Shown: piece by piece, positions 1 through 12,700 of the stretch
Position numbering within the stretch: position 1 is the stretch's first letter
Layout of the letters: every line of letters begins with the position of its first letter
From: Diospyros lotus
Lineage: Eukaryota > Streptophyta > Magnoliopsida > Ericales > Ebenaceae
Assembly (NCBI RefSeq): GCF_014633365.1
Contig: NC_068349.1
Span: 34,362,753-34,426,752 of the forward strand
Direction of reading: 5' to 3'
DNA length: 64,000 nt
Made by a program: the position numbers and the translations under genes
The notes under the pieces: generated by a model
The model's database searches: none
What the model was told of the DNA's origin: nothing
What the model saw: the letters and a program-made list of their open reading frames with translations, nothing else

Positions 1-755
1 TGAAATAATACCCTTTATTTCTTGTTTAGCGTATTGTCCTTTGGGGATGCAGTGGTTGGGAAGGTTTTGGGAAGTTGAAGTTTACTTATAAATAGATAAT
101 GGAAGCCATGGAAGTGGTCATAAACACTATACCTGAGTAATATGTAATGAAATCATATGTGTTTTGTATGTAGAGGCCTTTTTTTGTGCTTTTGTTTGCT
201 TGGTACTTATCATATGATTTAAGCCGCTTTTGTGTATTGGCTGTATCCTCCTACCGTTGCTTGTCTTGTATAATATCTTTTATGGATATATCCACACATA
301 TCAATAAAATGAATGTGATCCTAACACAATGCTGCCTACAGAAGTATAAAATACTAATACAGATGCAACAAAAATATAAAATAAGCACAATTCAACTCAA
401 TCTACAGCATAACATAATTATTTTGGATCTTCCTGGGGTGCAACGTGTGCTACGGACAGTCAAAGCACTGGTACAAACTAGGAATTCACATAAATTGTTC
501 CTAAAAGTTCTTTGGAGGACAACTGAAGTAGGGAATCTTTTGGCCATTCGGTCAAAAACTGACAAACCAATAAAGCATCTAGAAAACTAGAATAAACAAG
601 AAATTTGGAAACCTGCTTCAAGGTCAGGTGATTACTGAAGAAAAAAGTTCCATTTAGATCGATAAAAAATTGGTGAACTTATTGCTGCCCAGTTAAAAAC
701 TGATAAATCAGAACAATCATCCAGAAAACAAGAATAAACAAGGCAAGTGGAGAAC
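1..755. other. ELMO intron 6 region, no exon recognised
   Basis: This lies downstream of the last ELMO exon seen. An open frame at 186-590 on the plus strand resembles nothing I know. I looked for the ELMO C-terminal exons here on the minus strand and did not find them. The only structure is the local duplication at 529-780. Confidence 0.4.
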
Positions 756-780
756 CTGCTTCAAGGTCAAGCATCTGAAT
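529..780. repeat. Diverged tandem duplication over ELMO exon 6 donor
   Basis: Roughly 529-640 and 661-780 share a long similarity, including aacctgcttcaaggtca and agaataaacaag in the same order. The right copy contains the end of the ELMO exon at 756 and its 5' splice site; the left copy lies in the downstream intron and repeats the same donor context. Confidence 0.7.
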
Positions 781-3700
781 AAGCATGAATGTGATGTTCA
801 CACCAGCAACTGCAAATGGATATTCCCATATAGCCCGATCACCTTCCTGCTTTCGAAGAAGATCCTGGAAGGATTTCTGGGGAAAAAAATGACAACTCAC
901 TGATAGATGAACTCCCAGCAATATTCGATATGTTCTCGATGCATCAATTCTAACAAGCCAACAACAACAATGATAATCCCAACCCTAAATCCTACTAGGC
1001 GAGGTAGGCTATAAAAATTCTAGCTTTCCATACCTCTCTAGCCATGGGCACATGTCTTCTATAAGGCCATTATAGTTCATCTCATGTTTAAGGGTTTCCC
1101 ACCAAGTTTTCTTGTTTATTTTTTGGTCATTATAGTCCATCTCATGCTTAAGGATTTCCCACCAAGTTTTATTGTTTTTATTTTTTGGTCATTATAGTCC
1201 ATCTCATGCTTAAGGGTCTCACACCAAGTTTTATTGTTTTAAGGCCATTATAGTCCATCACATGCGCTTGAGGGTTTCCCACCAAGTTTTATTGTTCTTG
1301 ATGCATCAATTCTAACAAACCAACAACAACAATGACAATCCTAAGCCTAAATCCTACTACACGGGGTAGGCTATATAAATTCTAGATTTCCAACCTCTCT
1401 AGCCATGGGCATGTCTTCTATAAGGCCATTATAGTCCATCTCATGCTTAAGGGTTTCCCACCAAATTTTATCACCTCACAGGTGTGTCCATTCTAGCATG
1501 TCCAACTATCTTAATCATGCCTTGCACATCTTACTTCCAATAGGCACCACTCCAATATTATTATATATAATTTCGTTTCTAATTCTATTTTTTTCTTGTT
1601 TGGGTGCAGATTCACTGTAAATCCTCATGTCTATTACACTCATATTGAGATAAGAGTTAGACTAAACGGACATTCAGGAAAAGAAAACATTTGATAAAAG
1701 TATATGCCAGATTTAAATAATTATTACAATACCACGTTATTCAATTTAAAAAATAGTGCTGATTTATCTGTGAGTTCAGGTTGTCCTTTTTCATTGTTTA
1801 GAACTCAAATCTCCAATTTCTGTTCTAGTTAAATCTTTCAAGAATATCATGCAGAAAATCTCCAACTTATTATGAGGTTGAAAGTATGAATAAGACACTT
1901 GATGTATTATTCTATTTCAGTATTCATTCTTCAATCTTCTATTTTGCATTAATGAGACTTGTTTTGATATTTGGTCTCATGCTCAGAAACTATATACTAA
2001 GGATATGTTTGTTGCTACACTATCATTAGTAATTTGTTCTATATTCAAAAAGGGAGATTCAGATATGGCTACTTATTTGGGTTGAATCCAGTCTGCTGTG
2101 GTGGGTTTTAATGCCATGCTCCCTATTACAGCAGATCTTGCGGAGCAGAAGAAACAGAGGGATAAATTGTTTATGGTGCTCACCCTAGCTGGTCTTGGGG
2201 CTGATACGGAGGGAATTCGTGCTCAGATTTTGAGTAGTCAAGCCATACCTACTACAGAAGAGGTGTTTGCTCGGATTCTTCATAGCACGCAGATCTTTGC
2301 TGAGGCTTCAGTTGAAGAGTGGTCTGTTCTTGCTTCTCAGACTCATATGGCTCTTCATCTGAATCTGGATCTGGTGGTGGTCATGGTAGAGGTGTTAGAT
2401 ATGACCGGGCTGGTAAACAACCTTTCTGCAATTACTGTCATCGCCCTGGTCACTACAGGGAAACTTGCTATGCTCTTCATAGTCAGCCTCCTAAGGCCAA
2501 TGTTGCAGCTCCTGAAAGTGCAGAAGAGCAGTCAGTGATTCCTGATACTTCTCACACTGAGAGACCAGCCCCTACTTATGCTATTTCTGCTGAGGAGTTG
2601 GCAGAGTATCGTCAGTTGCAGGTGGCTCAGCAAGCATCCTCTCCTGTCTCTGCCCAGGCTTCTTCTTCCTCCACTATGTCATCTATTGGTAATTCTCATG
2701 TGTCTTTCATATGCCTCTCTTAGTCCTTGGATTCTTGATTGTGTTGCCTCAAAAACATTTCTGGTAATAAATCTTGACTATCTCACTTTGATTCATCTGT
2801 TTCCCTTCCTCCTATTACTGTGGCTGATGGTTCTAAGACCATTCCCCCAAGTATAGGTAAGGCTGATCCAATTTGGTCTATTTCTCTTAATTTTATATTA
2901 CATATTCCTAGTTGTCCATATAATCTCATTTCTATTAGCTGCCTCACTCGGTCCCTTAACTGTTATGTATTTTTCTTTTTTTATTCTGAATCCATTCTTG
3001 CGCAAGACTGGTGTACTAGATGGATGATTGGCACTGAGAATGAATTTGAGGGACTTTACCATCTTGCTTTGCATCTATGGCAACTGCTTGTTCTACTAAA
3101 GTGGCCTCTCCTCTTCAGATTCATTCTTGGCTTGGTCATCCTCACCTGTCCACTCTTTGGCAGATGGTTCCTTCCTTGTCTTCATTGACTGTTCTAGAGT
3201 GTAAGTCTTGTCAGTTAGGCAAGCATGTCCTTTCTTATCCTAATTGTCTTAATAAACGAGTTGATACTCCTTTTAATCTTGTACACTCCAATATTTCGAT
3301 TCCTAGAATAGTCAAGTCTAAACAGGGGTTCTCTTATTTTGTTACATTTATTGATGATCATTCTCATTGTACTTGGCTTTACTTAATAAAAGATCGTACT
3401 GAGTTGCTTTCTTTGTTCACTACTTCCTGTAATGAGATTACTACTACACAATTTTGTTGTTCTATTCGTATTCTTCGAAGTGATAATGCTGAGGACTATT
3501 GTTCTATAGCTTTAAGCTTTTCTCTCATCTTGAGGTATTGTTCATCAGTTCTCTTGTCCTTATATTTCGCAGTAAAATGGGGTGACGGAACGTAAAAACC
3601 GTCATCTCATCGAGACTGCTTGGACTCTTCTACTTCATATGCCTACTCTTGTTTTTTTCAAGGATGTAACTATTCTCACTTCTTGTTATTTGATTACCCA

Positions 3701-6700
3701 TATGTTATCCTCTATTTGAATGGATCCATTCCACAATTTACTTTTTCCTCATGATCCTATCTATCATATTCCCCCTCGTATCTTTGGATCTACTTGTTTT
3801 GTCCATCTTTTTTCGCCTAGTTGTAATAAATTGTCTCCTCACTCTATTAAATGTGTGTTTCTGAGTTGCTCTATTCTTCAAAAGAGATATAAGTGCTACT
3901 CATCTAATATTGATAGATACTTCATTTTTTTTTTATGTTACCTTCTTTGAGTCTACTCCCTTTTTCTTTTCCCCATCTAGTAATTCTTCTTCCCATCTTG
4001 ATGATGTCCTTCCTCCTGTCCCATCTTTCATCCTCCAATCCCAATCTCCGTTCCAACTCCTGTTGTTCCTGCTCCTCTTCAAACTTATCATCATCATTCT
4101 AAATCACCATTTACTTCAATGCCTCCTATAGTAGCTCCAACACCTCCTATTGTTGATGGTGATGTTCCTTCAGATCCATGTCTTCCTACAAATGGTGCCA
4201 TTGTTCCATCTCCCTGCCCATGCTCCTATTCGCTGGGGCACACATCAACTCAAAATCCTCATCCCATTTATACTTTTGTGACCTATCATTGTTAGTCACC
4301 TATTCTGCTTTTGTACCGGCTTTTTCTTCTATTTATATACCTAAGACAGATGTAGAAGCTCTTTCTCACCCTAGGTGACGGTGTGCTATGGATGAGGAGA
4401 TATCTACCATGCTGGCTAATAAGACATGTGATCTTGTTCCTATTCCCCCAGGGCAGTCTACTGTTGGTTGTTGGTGGGTATGTACTGTTAAGGTTGCTCC
4501 AGATGACACCATTGATTGTCTAAAGGCCTGGTGACACTAGCAATGAGGTGGAGGTGGGCAGTTGAAGGGGCTATAAAAGGGCATTTGAGATGCATAAGAT
4601 AAATAGTGATACATGTAAACTATTTTCTTGACATCTTTACATCTTATCATCGCATTAACATGTCACTTTGATTAACTTTCTTCTTCTTATGTTACCTTTA
4701 GTTCCCTCCCTGATGAACTTTTAAACATATAAACCAAGGAAGAAAAGAATACAAAGTAATTCTTAATTTTCAACAAGTGCCTAGATGATTAATGCAGCTA
4801 CCTATTCATGAGGAAGCACCTAAAAACCAGCTTACATAATATTACATATAATGTTTAGCATCCAATAGGTTTAAATATAGAGAGCAGAAAGGAGGAAAAA
4901 GAGGGGAGAGGAGGAAGAACCCGAATGTGGAATAAACATACTGGAAAATTCCTAGCAAAGTACAGCAAGTTCTCCAGTGATATAAAACCACCACCCCTAC
5001 AAGAGAAACTCCATTATTAAAACAACTTAGACAGCCAAAGGGGGGGGGGGGGGGGATGACAAAAAATGATACTTAAGAAATATAAGGGGGGAAAAAAAAC
5101 TGCTGCACCTGAAGTCTGTAGATGGATCTTTTCCTTGCCATCCCATTTCTTTCCACTGTTCGGATATTAAACCACAAAATTGTTCTTCAGGAAAAGCAGC
5201 ATTCCACAAAGCCCTCAAAGCTTCCTAGCAAACACAATAGTAGTAATGAACTTTGAGTTTTTAATATAAACAAATGAATTTACTGCAGCAGTAAAACAAG
5301 TCAAGAGCCCATAGCAATGGAAAAATGTTTAACACATGCATTTCATCTCCATAAATTATATTGAGTCTGAGAAGTTAGGTGAATCTTGAGCAAGTGGGGC
5401 ACCTGGTGTTCTTGAATTGAACCATCATAGGCAACATCTATATGATTCTGCAGCCTCTGTAAGCATTCCTCCTGGCATCATCAAAGTGAAAATTATCAAG
5501 CACTTCATGGCAGTACTTCATCATCAAATTGGACGCATAAGACAAACAGATAGGGAAAAGCAAGAGTAGATCATAGTCTAAGAACATAGAATCAAGCAGA
5601 AGTTTTTTTTTCCTTTTTTGTCTTACTTGCTCTAGCTGTTCCTATATTTTTTTCATGCATATCATTTAGGAATCATATACCAACATCCCTATTGTGAATT
5701 GGTGAACTGATTGGTCCTAAACTACAGTTGAATCTAGTTTACTAAAGTTTGTCTCATCTTAAATATTATGTCCAAAATGCAAGTTTGTTTAGATCAAGTT
5801 TCATTCATTAAGACAGCTCTGAATATTAATCTTTTCTATTTTGTGGGATAAGGATGAGAACGCTTCAGTTGTAATGATTCCAATATGCACACTTACAATG
5901 CATTCTTGAGATCTTATATATGCATGCATATTCATCATTCAACCTACCAATCACTTTCACATTTGCTTGTCATCATAACTGTGAATACCAAATCAGATGA
6001 AGTATTGCATCTGTCATTGGTATGGTACAATATTGGTACCAAATGATACTAGAGGATCGTTTTCAATACATCGCGATATACCAATTAATAATAAATATTA
6101 TAAAAAAATGCATACAAATATATTACAAATGTTAGTTATTATAAAATAATACATCATTTCTGCATCACAGGCCTCTACCTCTTGAATATTTTTTATTAAA
6201 TTTTTAAAGGATGAAGAAGATGATCCTGGCAAAATGTTACCTAACCAATCAGTATGTCCCTTTCACGTTAAAATGATATCTCATTAAAATATTATTATAT
6301 TGTTGTGCTATATTGTATGATGTTAAATTGTTTGTTTGGTATATATTCTCAACAATAATGATGGTTTTTATGTTACTATAATGTCATTTTTATATACATA
6401 TATATGTACACACATACAGAGTTTTCTATATAAAAAATGTGCATATATATATGTGTGTGTGTAAATTACACTCCCCTGAGGTTGGCCCAATTACACAGAG
6501 CATCCCTAACATCTCAGAATTTACAGTTACCCCCCTGTTAAAATAAGAGGAAAATGCATTCAGTACCCGGTTTAGGGTAAATGAAAGCAGTACCCCAGAG
6601 ATTTTAAATTTAGCAATGACCTCCCTTAACCTTATAAACCTTCTTGCAGTAAACCCCTTGCGGTTATTTAACCCCAGTTAAAAAAAAATTAAATGACCAA

Positions 6701-9700
6701 AATACCCCAGTTAAAATTCTCCTTGTCTAAAGTTGAAACATTAATTCCTTGAATCATGTTCCCTACTGTCAATGCATTCAGCATCTAGACAGATAACAGA
6801 ATGTCATTTCATTTATATAATTATCCAAAAACATACGGTTGTTTATATTCTGACATGGATATCAGGGCAATACATGGAATTCCTAAAATAATACAGATAT
6901 GAAGCTAACTCCTAAAACCATAAAGAGTAAAAAAAGAACACCATGGCAGTTGAATACTTAAATGGTTCTTACCTGGGCAGGAGTCAAATCAAATGACAGG
7001 CGGGCTTCACTCTCGCTCCTCTGGGCACAAACACAAGAAAGACCTCTGCCAAGCCATGCTGCTGATCCTGCTACAACCTCAGCTGTAAAGGGCACAGCTA
7101 TCACCATATGAAAATGGAATTCCAAGTCTTCAAATAGCAATCATGAGATGGCACATATCAATCAATACTTTGTTCTCCAAGACAAGGTCAAAATATCTAC
7201 AAACATGCATGCTTCCTGCTCAATAATTAAGCAAAATCATCCAGACAAGTCCACCTAACTGTATATGAGGTTCATACAGTTGATGAAAATAAATCCCAGA
7301 TTTAACTGTATTACACTGAAGAATCACAAGAAGGAAAGAGAAATGATTTGAAAAGTGGGGTGAAAAAAACAATGATAAGACAGAAATAAATAGAAAATAA
7401 GAACATATCTACTAGATAAGCTGATAACTGAGAAACAAAGGTTTAGTCAAGTTTAAAAAGGAAATTTTATTCGGTTAGCAAGGTCATTGTGGCAGAGGCA
7501 GATAATGTCTGCCAAGAAAAGTCACTCATGTATGTGACACATAAATTTTGAATCACAAAGAAATAAATGTCTACACATAAACAACAACCATTATAAATGA
7601 AAGAAAGTGTATTTTACCACCCCAAGTCATGTCAATAGAACAGATGAAAGAAAGTAAGTTCAAACAACAAACAAAAAAATTGCAATAAGTATGCTAAATT
7701 TGGCAGCAAATATTTCATTCAGCCTATTGGTCTATAATGGTATATATAATGTCAATGAATACTCAAGGTACAATATAGGCCATAAATTAATAGGATTTTA
7801 GAAACAACTTATTAGAATCATAGCCCTGGGGGGTGGGGTGTTAGATTTCATAGCCCTGGGAAAGGGATATAGACGCAGGTTATGAGCCTATCTTATTTAT
7901 TTGCTACATACGGCCCTTTTTAACTAAATTTACAGTAAAATGCATGGGACTAAGTGTTTTGGTTATTAGCAAATTCATGTGATAAAATATGAAGTTAATT
8001 TTAGCCAAGTTTGTATTGGCTATTTGTGTGATTTAATGAGGTTTTTGGCAGGGACTGAAGTTTTGGATAGAATGTTAGTGGATCCTAGAAGCAACCATAG
8101 GCAAGGCATAGCTTTCAACATGCCCAAAATGTGCCTTGTAATGTTGGCACCATATATTTGTTGAGCCTAAAACCATGCCCATGGTGAGATAAGCATTGTA
8201 GGGTCCAAGTTCAATAGGCACTGTACCTTTGGCATGGTATTTGACTGTGCCACTGATTGAAAGACAATAGCCATTATATATTTACCATAGGCAAAAGGGT
8301 CGCCAGTATTAGCAGTACTCTGAACAAAAAAGGAGGAATCCACATGGCAATTCATTATTAATTATTTAGAGAGGTGAAAGAGGGTTGAATTCCATGATAG
8401 ATTGCAATCGAAATTTGAAACACAAGGGCAATCAATCAAGGAAACCTTGCCATTTTTTAATTCACTTTATGATGCACCCTTGTATTTGCTATCTTTATGA
8501 ATGTTTCTTGTATTTTATGCATGAATATGTAAAGCAACTTCTTGAAGTCGTTCAACCTTCAACTTCATTTCACCTTTGTTTTATGAGTTTTTAAGCATCA
8601 CTGAAGTGAAAAATTTCTTACTTTTGGTTTGCAAACCATAATTCAATGCTGGACAGATTTGTCATGTGGCTCAGCGAGTGACATGACTAGTTGACTAAGT
8701 AGAATTTCATTTAACCAGGGCAGAATCTGAACCGCTTAGAAAACCAAGAAAAACTTCTCTAGTACCCAAGGGGTGAGTGCAAAAATAGTTTTGAGAAAAA
8801 ATGCAACATTAGCACTCCTATAAAAGTAGTAAGATAACTTTCTAGGGTATGATGCTCTATTTTGTGATTGAGATGATTTTAGTTGAAACAAGGTTCCATG
8901 ATTCTTTTCAAGTAGAAATTAGTCGTCTTACTCTTCATTTTTAGCAATTTTAATTTGGTTGTGGATGTTTTACTCTTCTAACTTGTAAATCCAATCTCAA
9001 TGGATTGCAGTTCATAAGCGAAGGCTACCCAAATTTTGTTAATAGTTTTTTTTTTTTCTCATGCAACTATCAATCCTTCAAAACACTCAAGTGGTGACAA
9101 AGGAGAATGCTCATTGTTTTAATTATAAGTATAATCTAATATAGATATGCCCAAAGGAGGAAGTATAGCTATTCATTCACCTTCTTCACTCACTCCAACT
9201 ACACATTAGAAAGCTAAAATGCATGATGAAGAGAAAAGTATCCTAAGCCCATTTCTCAATAGGACAAGACAGAATATGAGAAAGTGCAGCGAAATAGTAA
9301 TGCAATTAATTTGCTTTTTAACACTATTGCTTCAGAGGAATTTTATCATAGTATCTCTACGTGAGGATCAGGTAAGAGACATTTTATCATAGTAAAGCAA
9401 TACATTTCACTCATTCTATGTGAGATTGAGTGGTATTGTCAACTCAAAGCTTTAATCTTGGTGAGTGAAATTTTCAATAGCAAATTGTTATAAAAATTTT
9501 GAGACTACTCGCAGAGAGATTTGAAGTCCAGGTTAGCACTACTAAGGATAGTAGAGATATGGACACTGATAAACCTATACAACAGCCTAAGAAACAAAAG
9601 TCTCTTGCCTTGAAACTTGAACGGCATAAGAGAAGGCACAAATGATTCTATTTCCATTGTAAATAAACGATCTTATTATGGATCCATTGTGGTCTTGAAA

Positions 9701-12700
9701 TTATATAATAAGGGAAACAGCAACCCAGTAGCCATCTTCATGTCTCTTTTACTTTGAAAATTATTATGAGGAGATGGTGTTGCTTGCTAAAAAGTTGAAG
9801 AAATTTTTCAGCAAGGGCCAACCTTCAAATTCTTTGTAAAATAAATATTTTGAAAACTCTAATAAGTATGACAAATTTCAAATGTTTTCAAAAGACAAGA
9901 AATCTGCAAGCAAGTTTGATAAAAGGATTTGAATGAAGTGAGGAGTTGTATGGATTCAGAATTCCCAACAACAAAAGGAAGAAAGATGGTCGGATCCTAG
10001 CTACACTAGGGATCACTCCAAGTAAAGTCACGTGGAAGAAAAGAAAAAGCCAAAACTATACCATCTTCACTGCCACCATCACTGAGAAATGTGAAATATC
10101 AAACATATGTAGTGAGGCAAGAACTTATAAAGAAGATGTGAACAAGGAGAATGTGGAGACATGTAGGGGTCTGTTTAGTTGTGGAAAGCAGCCACAATTT
10201 TCCTGAAAATTACTCCACAGAAAATAGAAAATTAGAAAACTTGTTCAAATAGAAAAAAAAAAATTTCAAAAAGAAATTGGAGGTTTTGAAAACGTAGTTC
10301 TCCACACTAGTAATTATGTTGCTTGCCACTAAGCAGTCTACATCCTCTGTTGCTTCGGTCACTCACATTGGTAATTCTATTGCTTGCCTCAATCAGTCTT
10401 CCTCACTTGGCCCTTAGGTTCTCGATTCTGGTGCATCTGACCATATGTCTAATAATCAACATCTTTTCTCTCATCTCAATCATTCCCCATGTCTTCCTTG
10501 TGCCACTCTTGCCAATGGCTCTAAAGCGGTTGCCAAGGGCATTGGTCAAGCTCAACCCCATCCTTCTTTAGCTTTGGATTATGTTTTTGGATGTCCTTTT
10601 AACCTTGTCTTTGTTAGTAAACTAACCCAAGCTCTTAATTGTTTTGTTACCTTTGTTGACAATTCTATTCTTGTCCAAGACCAAGTTACAAGTCAGATGA
10701 TTGGTAAAGGGCGCGAGTCATAGGGACTTTACCATCTTTCCATGCCTCCATCACTAGTTGCTTGCACTTCTACTGAGTCTCCAACTCTTATACACTATCG
10801 CTTGGGGCATCCGAGCCTTTCCAAACTCTAGAAGATGGTTCTAGGTTTTTCTAGTTTGTCTTCTTTAGATTGTGAGTCATGTCAGCTTGGTAAACATTAT
10901 CATACTTCGTTTCCCATGCGCGTCAATAATCAGGCTTCCGTTTTCGAATTTCAATATTTTGTAACGTTCATTGATGACTATTCTTCCTGCACTTGGTTAT
11001 TTTTAATGAAAAATCGTTATGAGTTGTTATCTATTTTTCAAGCTCTTTGTGCTGAAATTCAGACCCCATTTCAAGCTTCTCTACATGTGTTGTGCAGTGA
11101 TAATGCCCGTGAATATTTTTCTGCTCCTTTCACTACATTTATGTCTTCTGAAGATATTCTTCATCAGTCTTCTTGCGCTCACACACCTCAACAAAATGGA
11201 ATTGCAAAATGTAAAAATCGCTATCTCATTGAAACCGACTGCACTCTTTTGCTCCATCATAATGTCCCTTCTCGTTTTTGGGCTAATGCCTTTCTTACTG
11301 CTTGTTATTTGATTAACTGTATGCCTTCCTCTATCTTTGAGCACCAAACTCCACACTCCATTTTATTCCCTACTTAGAATGCCTATCTTCTTCCCCTTCG
11401 TGTCTTTTATTGCACTTGTTTCATTCATGATCTGACCCTTGGGCGTAATAAGCTTTCTGCCAAGTCCATTAAGTGTATCTTCCTCGATTATTCTCACCTT
11501 CAAAAAGGGTATATGGGTTATTCTCCTAACACTAAGCATTCCTTCATCTCCGCCGACATTACCTTCTTCAAGTCTTCTCCCTTCTTCCCCTCCCCTACTC
11601 CTAAGGGTACTGTCATTTCTAAGGTTCTCCATATCCCTTATCTTGGTCCTCCCCTACAAGTCTATCATAGTCGTCCACATCCTAACCCTCCTACAAGTAC
11701 TGTGGATGTTCCCAATGCCTCACCTCCTGCTCCAGCATCTTCCCCCCCCCCCCCCCCCCCCCAGACCTTCCCCCACTTGCCCCTCCGCCCGATGTTGTTC
11801 GGAAAGGTAATCGTTCTATCCCTAATCCTCATCCTATTTACACTTTCCCTAGTTATCATCGTTTGGCTTCACCCTATTATGCCTTTATCTCTTCTTTATC
11901 CTCTATGTCTATTCCTAAAACAACCCATGAGGCACTTTTAGATCCCGAGTGGCGTCACGCCATGGTTGATGAAATGACTACTTTGCATTCTAATGGCACT
12001 TGGGAATTGGTCCCCTTGCCTCCTAGCAAGTCTACTGTTAGTTGTCGTTGAATTTATATTGTGAAAGTTGGTTCTGACAGCCAAATTGATCATCTTAAAG
12101 CTAGTCTTGTTACAAAAGGCTACACTCAGATTTATGGCTCCATTATGGCGACACTTTCTCTCCCGTGGCCAATATTGCTTCTGTTCGGTTGTTTCTTTCC
12201 ATTACTGCTATGTGTCATTGGCCTCTTTATCAGAGGGACATCAAAAATGTTTTTCTTCATGATGATCTTCAAGAGGATGTCTCTATGGAGCAACTGCCAA
12301 GCTTTTGTGTCAAATCACAAATCTAACTTGGGGTAATTCCCGTCTATTTAGAGGAGAATTAGGTGGGAATTGTAGAATGAGGAGGGAAATTGAGAATTGA
12401 GGGAGAAGGATCGAGAAGAACAGAGAGAGAGGGAGAGAAATTAGAGGGAAATTCAGAGAGAATAGGCAATTCAAATGATATTCAATGCCTTTAAACTGAG
12501 CTGGGACCCTACTTTTAAAGAGGTCCACAGCTAGGGGGTTGGCGCCCAAAAATGTTTACTACCGCATGTACAATATGCTCCCTTAGCTACAAGTTACTAC
12601 CATATAACTACCCCCCCCCCAATTACCATCATGCCCTTACAATATCATCCTTGTTACAATAGATCAATCTAGGTACATGACAATTCCTCCCCCCCCAACT

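Noticed and set aside
186..590. 134-codon open frame at the left edge
   Set aside because: No recognisable motif and unrelated to the ELMO C-terminus on the other strand; it overlaps the local duplication.
8286..8319. A 34-nt internal ELMO exon between exon 1 and 6973-7082
   Set aside because: It has neat AG and GT borders, but joining it to exon 1 (phase 1) gives a stop within four codons. Exon 1 joins 7082 directly in phase. It is kept only as part of a possible alternative first exon.
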